Shown here: positions 1 to 12,000 of the stretch, one piece after another
Numbering within the stretch: the stretch's first letter is position 1
Layout: each line of letters begins with the position of its first letter
Assembly (NCBI GenBank): GCA_030440445.1
Contig: CP098528.1
Coordinates: forward strand, 3,534,001-3,598,000
DNA: 64,000 nt
Origin: Halomonas sp. KG2
GTDB taxonomy: Bacteria > Pseudomonadota > Gammaproteobacteria > Pseudomonadales > Halomonadaceae
Direction: 5' to 3'
The notes under the pieces: generated by a model
Told to the model about the DNA's origin: nothing
What the model saw: the letters and a program-made list of their open reading frames with translations, nothing else
The model's database searches: none
Made by a program: the position numbers and the translations under genes

Positions 1-3000
1 TAGTGATATCGCCTTCGACATTGGTGACGCGGTTGTCTAGCTCACCGACTGCCTGGTTGGTGGCATACAACTGGCTGCCGTTAATGGCATCAGTGCTCTC
101 AGCCGAAATTCGGCCTGCTGCGACGTTCGTCACCGTTCGCTCAGCACCGACGCTGCCAACGCTGACGGTGGCTACTGGGGAAACACCCGCAAACTGGTAC
201 GTTTGGCCTGCAATTTCAACCGATGCGGTGCCAACCGCTTCTGCAGTGCGAGCCCCTTCCCCTAACGCGACACTCCCTTGGTGCGAAGCAATCGCGTCGT
301 ACCCCATCGCCAGAGCGCGATCTACCGAGGCAACGGCTTCGTAGCCCACGGCGGTGGAGCCTTCTCCTTGGGCAAAGGCATCGCTGACTGCTAAGCCACT
401 GTCGTTGGTGCGCACGTAGCGAATACCACGACCGTTGTTGGTGATGTACTCATCGCTTCCGTCACCCACCACGTTGGTAACGCTGTTTTCTAGCACTTCG
501 ATCCACTGATTCGTGGCGTAAAGTTGAGAGCCGTTGATGGCATCCTTGCTATCGGCTGAGACATCGCCTTCGGCTAAGTTGGTGATGCCCTCACTACTAA
601 TGACTGGCCCGTCTTGTCCGACGGTAAGGCTATTAGCAACTGATACATCATCGGATAGACCAAAAGCGACTTCTTCACGATCATTAACCGTGGCCTGGGT
701 GATGAGTATGTTACCGTCATCACTTAAGAGGTTAACTTCACCCGTTGGGGCCACATTGCTAGCGTCGCCATCTTCAACGCTCAGGTTCCATCCAGCGTTC
801 GCCGCGGCACTCACCTCTTCGATAGCCTGATTAGAAGCAAACAATTGGCTGCCATTGATGGCATCGGTGCTGGTAGCACTTACTCGCCCTGCTGCCACAT
901 TAGTGATCGTACGCTCATTACCCACACTACCAACACTGACAGTGCTCATCGGCGTAGTGCCTGCAAACGAGTAATCATTGCCGATCAGTGTAATACCCTG
1001 GGTCGCAACCGATTCATCTGTAGCACTGTTACTGCCTAACGCCACACTTTGATCGTGGCTAACCATCGCACCTGCGCCAAGAGCGATACCCTGCTGGGCT
1101 TCGGAGCGGGCATTGCTACCAAACGCTATTCCGTCTGACAGCAGTACTTCGGCACTATCGCCAATGGCAGTGCCGCCTGGAGCCATTTGACCGACAATCG
1201 CGCCGTTACCAATGCCAATGCCGTTATCACCGTTTGTGACGGTGGTCGGGCCAACGGCAATGCTATCGTTACCTGCTGCAAGTGAGTCGGGCGCTGTAGA
1301 GTTGGCGTGGAAATACTTAGTGCCTGTAGCCACCACGGAGCCTATCGCTCCCTGAAGCTGGCGCACGGTGACAGCGTCTTGCGCTTCAGTACCATCGGCA
1401 ACATTAATAATCTGACGGTAAGAGTCGCTGTCCCCGACGGAAATCGAACCAAGTAATTCTTTGTCGGTGGTGTTGTACTCAATGGTTGCCGAACCCACAG
1501 GAATAAATCCTGATTCTGGCGCTAAAGCACGGTCAGAAATCGAGCCACTACCCAGTGCCAAGCTATCTGTAATCGGCGCGTTAGCACCAAATCCCATGGC
1601 CACGGCACCTTCACCACTGGCGCTAGCATCTACGCCACTAGCGATGGCATTCAACCCCGTGGCACCATCGTTATTAAAGTTGCCACCGACAGTGCCGCCG
1701 TCGTTCACACTGTAGTAACGGGCACGGTTTTCATTGAAATATTGGAGGTTAAGCGCATCACCGTCATCCACTGGCGTGCCTACATTGCTGATGACTTGGT
1801 TATTGGCATCAATACCACCACTCGCGGTAATGCTGGGTCCACCAGCAATGGTGAGGCCATCGTTAGTGACGGTGGTGAGGTTGCCGCTACCATCGTCTAC
1901 GCTTAGACCGGTGTTGGTGAGTTGGCTGTTGCCAGCCGTCACACTATCGAGATCAAGGTCACGATTCAGGGTGATTTCCACTTCGCCTGCATCATCGATG
2001 CCAGTCTGCGCGACGGTGAGATTGCTATCCCCAGTGAACGTTACCTCGCCATTAGGGCCGATATTGGCGGCATTGGTACCGTCGGTGACGTTCCAGCCGG
2101 CATTGACGGCAGTACTTACTTCTTCAATGGCTTGGTTAGAGGCAAACAGTTGGCTGCCGTTGACGGCATCCGTGCTGGTTTCACTCACACGACCAGCCGC
2201 CACATTGGTCAGCGTACGTTCGTTGCCCGCACTGCCAATACTCACGGTGCTGTCCGGCGTGGTGCCTGCAAATGCGTAGTCGTTGCCAATCAGCGTCATG
2301 CCCTGGGTTGCAACCGGCTCATCTGTGGTGCTATTGCTGCCTAACGCCACACTTTGATCGTGGCTCACCGTCGCGCCTGCACCCAGGGCAATGCCCTGCT
2401 GGGCTTCGGAGAGGGCATTAGTGCCGAATGCGATTCCGTCGGAGAGCAATACCTCGGCATTATTGCCAATGGCGGTGCCACCAGGGGCCATTTGACCGAC
2501 AATCGCGCCGTTCCCCATACCAATGCCGTTATCACCGTTAGTGACCGTGGTTGGGCCAACCGCAATACTGTCGTTACCTACCGCAAGTGAGTCTGGCGCC
2601 GTAGAGTTGGCGTGGAAGTACTTAGTGCCGGTATCAACGACAGAGCCTATTGCCCCCTGTAGTTGGCGAACCGTGACGGCATCTTGCGCTTCCGTGCCAT
2701 CAGCAACATTAATAATCTGTCGATAAGAGTCGCTGTCCCCGACGGAAATCGCGCCAAGCAGTTCTTTGTCGGTAGTGTTGTACTCAATGGTTGCTGAACC
2801 CGCAGTGATAAAACCTGATTCTGGGGCTAAGGCACGGTCAGAAATTGAGCCGCTACCAATCGCTAGACTGCCGCGTACTTGAGCATTTGCCCCAAAGCCC
2901 ATGGCCACGGCACCTTCGCCAATTGCAGTAGCACCTACACCGCTCGCCATTGCATTCAAGCCGGTGGCACCGTCGTTATTGAAGTTACCGCCGATGACAC

Positions 3001-6000
3001 CGTTATCGTTCACGCTAAAGTAGCGAACGCGGTTTTCATTGAAGTAGTGAAGGTTGAGTGCATCGCCATCATTCACTGGGTCGCCCAGGCTGGTGATGGT
3101 GTTGCCGCCCATATCAATGCCGTTACCATTAAGCGTTGGGCCGTTATTGATCGTCAGACTGTCTGCCGTCAGGTCTGCGCTAGTGGCGATTTCTATCGCA
3201 CCGCCGTCGTTGCTCAGCTCAATATTCTGGCCGCTGATAAAGTTGGCGACGTTATCGTTCTGGTCGAGGGTTTTAACGTCGGTGCCATCAATCTGAGTGA
3301 CCACCGTTTGGAGCGCGGAATCAGCCAGCGTCAGGCTGTCTTTGCTGGCTTGGCTGAGATCCACCGCGTAGTCGGTGACGTTATCCGCATCCGGGGCAGC
3401 GGCGGTAACATCTACCGCGCTGGAACCGGCACTCACTGAAGCGCCGTCCGCATTAACGGTGTAGATAGCTTGGCCATCAGCGCCAGTGGTTTGGTCAACA
3501 CTCGCCACGTTAGAGCCACCCGCAACCTCTGTCTTCGACGCTGCCGCGCTATTTTGCAGTTGGCTAAGGTTAACGGCATCTTGAGCATCCACACCATCGG
3601 CAAGGTTGCTGATGGTAGTGTTGTTCATATCAATGCCGCCTCCGTTCAACGTCGGACCACCGGTGATGGCCACGCCATCAAAGGCCACACTATCAGCCGT
3701 GGCAACAGTGATATCCGTGCCGTTGCGGGTGATATCAACATTTTTGCCATCTAGGAACTGAACCGTATCGCCTGGGGCAACGTTGGTCGCTGTATCACCG
3801 TTGGTTTGAACATTCCAACCCGTGTTGGCAATCGCACTGACCTCTTCTATCGCTTGGTTAGAGGCAAACAGTTGGCTGCCATTGATGGCATCGGTGCTGG
3901 TCTCGCTCACGCGGCCTGCGGCCACATTGGTCAACGTGCGCTCATTGCCCTCGCTACCAATGCTGACCGTGCTATCGGGTGTGGTGCCAGCGAAGGTGTA
4001 GCTATTACCGGCAATCGTGACGCCACTGGTGGCGACCGCGTCCTCAGTGCTGCTGTTGCTGCCCAGGGCGACACTTTGATCGTGGCTCACCCTCGCGCCT
4101 GCACCCAGGGCAATGCCCTGCTGGGCTTCAGAGAGGGCATTGGTACCGAACGCTATACCATCAGAGAGCATGACTTCGGCATTATGACCAATCGCAGTTC
4201 CACCTGGGGCCATTTGCCCGACAATCGCGCCGTTACCCATGCCGAGGCCATTGTCACCATTGGTGACTGTATTAGGCCCAACGGCAAGGCTGTCGTCTCC
4301 CGCTGCGATGGCGTCAGGGTCATCGGAGTTGGCACGGAAGTACTTGATGCCCGTCTCAACCACCGAGCCCACCGCACCTTGCAACTGACGAACCGTCACC
4401 GCATCTTGTGCTTCCGTACCGTCGGCAACGTTGGTGATCTGGCGATAGGAGTCATCATCACCCACCGAGATTGCACCAAGCAGCTCTTTGTCGGTGGTGT
4501 TGAACTCAATGGTGGCGGACCCTGCTGGGATAAAACCGGAGTCCGGTGCCAGCGCGCGGTCAACCACCGAGCCACTGCCCAATGCCAGACTATCGCGAAT
4601 CGGTGCATTCGCTCCAAAGCCCAAGGCCACGGCGCCTTCGCCGCTAGCAGTGGCATTAACACCACTGGCAATCGCGTTCAGTCCCGTTGCACCATCGTTG
4701 TTGTAGTTGCCACCGATGGTGCCGCCGTCATTCACGCTGTAGTAGCGGGTACGGTTTGCATCGAAGTAATCCAGATTGATGGCATCACCACCGTCGACCG
4801 CCTCTCCAACATTGGTGATGCGGTTATCGTTCATATCAATGCCATTGTCATTGAGCGTCGGACCACCATTGTTGATGGTCAGGCTATCCGCCGTCAGGTC
4901 TGCGCTAGTGGCGATTTCAATCGCGCCATTATCATCACTCAGTTCGATATTGTTACCGCTGATAAAGTTGGCGACGTTATCGTTCTGGTCGAGAGTTTTG
5001 ACCTCGGTACCGTCGATCTGGGTAACCACAGTTTGGAGTGCAGAGTCGGCCAGTGTCAGGCTGTCTTTGCTGGCTTGGCTGAGATCCACCGCGTAGTCGG
5101 TGACGTTATCCGCATCCGGGGCAGCGGCGGTAACATCTACCGCGCTGGAACCGGCACTCACTGAAGCGCCGTCCGCATTAACGGTGTAGATAGCTTGGCC
5201 ATCAGCGCCAGTGGTTTGGTCAACACTCGCCACGTTAGAGCCACCCGCAACCTCTGTCTTCGACGCTGCCGCGCTATTTTGCAGTTGGCTAAGGTTAACG
5301 GCATCTTGAGCATCCACACCATCGGCAAGGTTGCTGATGGTAGTGTTGTTCATATCAATGCCGCCTCCGTTCAACGTCGGACCACCGGTGATGGCCACGC
5401 CATCAAAGGCCACACTATCAGCCGTGGCAACAGTGATATCCGTGCCGTTGCGGGTGATATCAACATTTTTGCCATCTAGGAACTGAACCGTATCGCCTGG
5501 GGCAACGTTGGTCGCTGTATCACCGTTGGTTTGAACATTCCAACCCGTGTTGGCAATCGCACTGACCTCTTCTATCGCTTGGTTAGAGGCAAATAGTTGG
5601 CTGCCATTGATGGCATCGGTACTCGTCTCGCTCACGCGACCTGCGGCCACATTGGTCAGCGTGCGCTCGTTGCCTGCACTGCCAATACTCACCGTGCTAT
5701 CCGGTGTGGTGCCAGCGAAGGTATAGCTATCACCGGCAATAGTGACGCCACTGGTGGCGACCGCGTCCTCAGTGCTGCTGTTGCTACCCAGGGCGACACT
5801 TTGATCGTGGCTAACCGTCGCGCCTGCGCCCAGGGCAATGCCCTGCTGGGCTTCAGAGAGGGCATTGGTACCGAACGCTATACCATCAGAGAGCATGACT
5901 TCGGCATTGTGACCAATCGCAGTGCCACCTGGGGCCATTTGCCCGACAATCGCGCCGTTACCCATGCCTATGCCGTTGTCGCCGTTAGTGACCGTTGTTG

Positions 6001-9000
6001 GGCCAACCGCAATACTGTCGTTACCTACTGCCAGCGAATCAGGCTCGGTGGAGTTGGCACGGAAATACTTGGTGCCGCTATCAATCACAGAGCCAACCGC
6101 TCCTTGTAACTGGCGCACCGTCACGGCGTCTTGTGCTTCCGTACCGTCGGCGACGTTGGTGATCTGGCGGTAAGAGTCGTTGTCACCCACCGAGATCGCA
6201 CCGAGCAGTTCTTTGTCGGTGGTGTTGAACTCAATGGTGGCGGACCCTGCTGGGATAAAGCCGGAGTCTGGAGCCAGCGCGCGGTCAACCACCGAGCCAC
6301 TGCCCAACGCGAGACTGTCATTAATCGGCGCACTGGCACCAAAGCCCATGGCCACCGCACCGTCACCGCTAGCGGTGGCGTCAACGCCGGAGGCAATCGC
6401 GTTCAGGCCGGTGGCACCATCATTATTGTAGTTGCCGCCGATGATGCCGCCGTCATTCACGCTGTAGTAGTGCGCACGGTTCTCGTCGAAGTAATCAAGA
6501 TTGATCGCATCGCCGCCGTTCACCGGATCACCGAGGTTGGTAATCGTATCACCGCCCATATCAATGCCGTTGTCATTGAGCGTCGGGCCATTATTGATCG
6601 TCAGGCTATCTGCCGTCAGGTCTGCGCTAGTGGCGATTTTGATACCGCCCGCTTCATCACTGAGCACAATATTGTCGCCGGTGACGAAGTTGGCGGTGTT
6701 GTCGTTCTGGTCGAGGGTTTTAACGTCCACACCGTCGATCTGGGTGACCACGGTTTGCAGCGCCGAGTCGGCAAGGTCTAGGCTGTCTTTGCTGGCTTGG
6801 CTGAGATCCACCGCGTAGTCGGTGACGTTATCCGCATCTGGGGCAGCGGCGATAACATCCACCGCGCCGGAACCGGCACTCACTGAAGCGCCGTCGGCAT
6901 TAACGGTGTAGATGCCTTGACCATCAGCGCCGGTGGTTTGGCCAACACTGGTAACGTTGGTACCTGCGATGACTTCGGTTTTTGAGGCCGCCGCAGCGTT
7001 TTCCAATTGGCTAACGTTGACAGCGTCTTGCGCGTCCACGCCATCAGCCAGATTACTGATGGTGGTGTTGTTCATATCAATGCCACCACCGGTCAGGGTC
7101 GGGCCGCCGGTGATCGCGAGGCTGTCGCTGTTGATGCTGGTAAAGGTAACGTCATCCGCGGTGGCAATCTTGATACCACCCGCCTCATCACTGAGCACGA
7201 TGTTATCGCCGGTCACAAAGTTGGCGACATTGTCGTTCTGGTCGAGGGTTTTCACCTCAGTGCCGTCGATCTGAGTGACCACGGTTTGCAGCGCAGAGTC
7301 GGCCAGCGTCAGGCTGTCTTTGCTGGCTTGGCTGAGATCCACTGCGTAGTCGGTGACGTTATCCGCATCCGAGGCAGCGGCGGTCACATCCACCGCACCA
7401 GAACCGGCACTCACCGAGGCGCCGTCGGCATTAACGGTGTAGATGTCTTGGCCATCAGCGCCGGTGGTTTGGTCAACACTAGCCACGTTGGTACCTGCGG
7501 TGACTTCGGTTTTTGAGGCAGCCGCAGCGTTTTCCAACTGACTGAGGTTCACAGCATCCTGATCATTCACGCCATCAGCCAGGTTACTGATGGTGGTGTT
7601 GTTCATATCAATACCGCCACCGGTCAGCGTTGGACCACCGGTAATGGTCACATCATCAAAGGCCACACTGTCGGCGGTGGCGACGGTGATATCGGTACCG
7701 CTGCGGGTGATATCGATGTTCTTGCCATCGATAAACTGAACGGTATCGCCGGGAGCCACGTTGGTAGCCGTGTCACCGTTGGTCTGGACATTCCAGCCAG
7801 CGCTGGCAACATCATTCACTGCCTTCAACTGACTGACGTTGACCGCGTCTGTATCTTCTGCACCTGCAGCCACATTAATGATGCGGCGCTCATTATCTGC
7901 GCTACCAACTGAGACTTCGCTATCTGCGGTGGGTGCTGCAACGGTAGCTGGGTTGCCGTTAACATCCAACGGTTGGTAAGCCGCCGTGCCTAACGTACTG
8001 CCATCGGCGATAGAACCTTGCCCCAGCGCTACACTGCCTTCATGAGTCACCGTAGCCTCTGTACCTAACGCGGTGGCTCCTGACACATCAGCACTCGCGT
8101 TTTCCCCTAGCGCTGCGCCTGCCACAATTGCCGGATCATTAACACCACCGTTATACGTTGCAATGGCACCATCACCAAAGGCCGCGCCGCCATTGCCTGC
8201 GCGTGAAGATGCGCCCATAGCAACAGAGCCGGTGGCGATAGCGTCATAGCCAACCGCAATGCTGCGTTCGCCCGAAGCCTGCGCGCTTGTGCCAATCGCA
8301 ACAGCATCATCAGCCGAGGCCAACGCCTGGTTACCAATAGATACCGTACGATCCGCTTCCACTCTAAGCGCGGGATCGACATGAACCAGAGTGCCTGCAT
8401 GATGGCCAATAGCTACGTTATCGCTACCGATCAATCGGTTACCCGCGTAGTGCCCCAAGGCCGCGTTATGACTTCCCGTCACAATCCGACCGGCTCGCTC
8501 GCCTACAGCAGCATTGAAATCACCGTTAGTGCTACCTCCTGCGTATACCCCAACGCCAACGTTATTGAAACCAGTGACTCCTGCACCGGCCAATCCACCA
8601 ACACCAATATTCTGGCTACCCGCTACCGTCCGGCCAGCCTGTCGGCCAATACCGAGGTTATTGATTCCATTCACGCCTTCCCCGGCATCCTGGCCGATTC
8701 CGACGTTATCCGTGCCCGTGACGTTACGGCCAGCGCCTGTACCGAAAGCAAGGTTCTCAGAACCTGTTACATTCTGGCCTGATGTACGGCCGTACGCGAT
8801 ATTAGCGTTTCCGGTAACATTCTCACCAGATCTGTAACCAGTGGCCACATTGAAACTGCTGTTATTGCCACGGCCCTGCCCTGCTAGGCCTCCGACCGCG
8901 ATATTATCGCGCCCACCGGTTCCTGCATTCGCACCCGCTCCTTCGCCCATTGCAATATCGCGAACAGCTGTTGCTTCTGCGCCATCACCGACGGCAACAG

Positions 9001-12000
9001 AGGCATTGCCTTGCGCTAACGCATTAGTACCCGCTGCCAGTGCATTAATGCCAGTTGCACCATCATTGTCGTAGTTACCTTGCTGGGTGCCATTATCGTT
9101 AACACTGTAATAGCGGGAGCGGTTTTCATCGAAGTAGTCGAGATTAACCGCATCACCGCCGTTTACTGGCGCGCCAACGTTGGTGATGGTGTCCCCGCCC
9201 ATATCAATGCCACTGTCATTGAGTATTGGTCCATTGTTGATAGTCAGGCTATCCGCCGTCAGGTCTGTGCTAGTGGCAATTTCAATCGCACCGCCGTCAT
9301 TGCTCAGCTCAATGTTCTGGCCGCTGATAAAGTTAGCGACGTTATCGTTCTGGTCGAGGGTTTTAACATCCACACCGTCGATCTGGGTGACCACGGTTTG
9401 CAGTGCCGAGTCGGCGAGGTCTAGGCTGTCTTTGCTGGCTTGGCTGAGATCCACCGCGTAGTCGGTGACGTTATCCGCATCTGGGGCAGCGGCGATAACA
9501 TCCACCGCACCGGAACCGGCACTCACTGAGGCTCCATCAGCGTTTATTTCGTAGATATCCTGGCCGTCCGCGCCGGTGGTTTGATCCACACTGGCAATAT
9601 TGGTGCCGCCGGTGACTGCAGTTTTTGAGGCCGCCGCTGCGCTTTCCAATTGGCTAACGTTAACAGCGTCTTGCGCGTCCACGCCATCAGCCAGGTTACT
9701 GATGGTGGTGTTATTCATATTGATTCCACCACCGGTCAGCGTTGGACCACCGGTAATGGTCACATCATCAAAGGCCACACTGTCGGCGGTGGCGACGGTG
9801 ATATCGGTACCGCTGCGGGTGATATCGATGTTCTTGCCATCGATAAACTGAACGGTATCGCCGGGAGCCACATTCGTCGCTGTATCACCGTTGGTCTGGA
9901 CATTCCAGCCAGCGCTGGCAACATCATTCACTGCTTTCAACTGACTCACGTTGACCGCATCGGTATCTTCTGCCCCTGCAGCCACATTAATGATGCGGCG
10001 CTCATTACCTGCGCTACCAACTGAGACTTCGCTATCTGCGGTGGGTGCTGCAACGGTAGCCGGGTTACCGTCAACATCAAGCGGTTGGTAAGCCGCTGTA
10101 CTCAACGTGCTGCCGTCGGCCACACTGCCGGCGCCCAATGCCACGCTGTTCTCCGCCGACACTTCGGCGCCCGCGCCCAGTGCGACGCCGTCGATGGCGG
10201 CCGCTGTGCTGCTCGCCAGTTCACCGATCACGACGGATTCGTCGGCACCGGCAGTGGCACCGCCGATCGCGGTGGAAAACTCGCCGTTGGAAAACGTGAA
10301 GCCTCCCAGCGCAAGGCTGCCTTTCGCGGTCGCCTCTGCCTGGGTGCCGAATGCAGTACTGGAAAGCCCTGAAGAAGTGGCGCCGTAACCAAGTGCAAGG
10401 GATTGGCCACCCGACGCCGTGGCCAGGGTGCCGAACGCTGTGTCAGCGGGTTTGGAGGCTGTCGCACTGTGACCAAATGCGGTCGCTGGCCCAGTCCCCG
10501 TTGTGTCGCCGGTCGCATGGGCACCGGTCCCTAATGCTATGTCATTTACAAAATCGGCCTGCGCGTTCGTGCCCATCGCCAGGCTACCGCCCGCTGCCGC
10601 GCCGGTTCTTGCACCCACGCCCGCGGCAATGCTGTTGGCGCCAGCGGCACCATCGTTGTTGTAGTTGCCGCCCACCACGCCACCGTCGTTGACGCTGTAG
10701 TAGTGCGTCTCGGCGGCCTTCAGTTGGGCGACGTTGACGGCGTCGCTATTTTGACTACCAGCCGCCACGCCGGTGATTTGACGATAGACGCCATTGCCTG
10801 CGTCACCCACGGCCACTGCACCGGTGGTGCTTTGCGTCGCGGCAATCGCCGCATCGGTGCCATCGGCAGCGCCGGTGAGCGGGTTATAGCCTTGAATGCC
10901 TGCACCGGTACTGGCAATCGCGCCATTACCAAGCGCCACGCCTTCAGCAACGGTGACGTCTGCTCCATTGCCGATTACAAAGGCATCGGCCACATCAATA
11001 TCGTTGCCATTACCGATGATGCGGCTGCCGGTAGCCGTCGCAGCCAGGATATTGTCGTTGCCGAAGGTGCCAGCTTCGTCGGCATCAATGGTGTTGTCGT
11101 TACCCAGCGAATAGGAGCCTGCGCCAGTGATGATGCTCGGGTCGCCGATCGCGCCGGAGCCGTCACCACTGACCTCGTTGCCAGTACCAATGCTGATCGA
11201 TTGGTTCCCCGTGGCTTTAGCGTCATGCCCCAAAGCGATGGAATTTTTGGCTGCTTCGGTGTCAGAGCCAATGGCAATTGCATCACTCGCACTAGTAGTG
11301 GCATAGCTACCAATGGCGATTGCATGAGATGCATCGTTACTGGTACCAATACCCAGGGCAACCGAGCTAAAAGCCCCTGTAGCATTCGTCGCATTAACGC
11401 CGATAGAAACGGATCCAGCAGCGCTATCTCCAACAGTGGCTGCAGTCCCCAACGCCACGCTATCCCACGCACTGTCACCTATGCTGGAAAGCCTGCCAAT
11501 AGCCGTAGCATTGCGCGACTGATCGCCCACGACAGTCCCGGAACCAATCGCCGTGGCACCACTGGAATCGCTGACACCTGTCCCTATTGTTGCCTTCGAG
11601 CCGATTGCTGTGGCGTCGGCTGATCCATTAATCGCGACATCCGCGCCTAAGCCAATAGAAGGACCGCCATCGGACGTTCCATCTACGCTGGCACCGCGCC
11701 CTATGGCGACATCACCTGTGGCCAAGACTTGCGCATTGGTGCCAAACGCCATGCCCGACACAGCGCCTTCAAGCACCTTGGCGGCACTACCGATGGCCGT
11801 TCCAAAATTGGCGTTAATCGCCACGTCCGTGTCCTGCCCGATGGCCACTGAGCGATTCGAATTGACCGTAGCGTTGCGACCGAGTGCCGTGGAAGAGTAG
11901 GCACCAGTCGCCACTGTCGCGTCCGACCCGACGGCCACGGAGGTCGACGCATTGACCATGGTGTTGCGACCGATTGCCGTGGAAGAGGAGGCACCATCTG

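Noticed and set aside
3806..5164. Long plus-strand ORF (452 codons) opposite the adhesin
   Set aside because: It is antisense to in-frame adhesin repeats, has no ribosome-binding site and repeats itself only because the adhesin does. The same applies to the other plus-strand ORFs in 1-14000.
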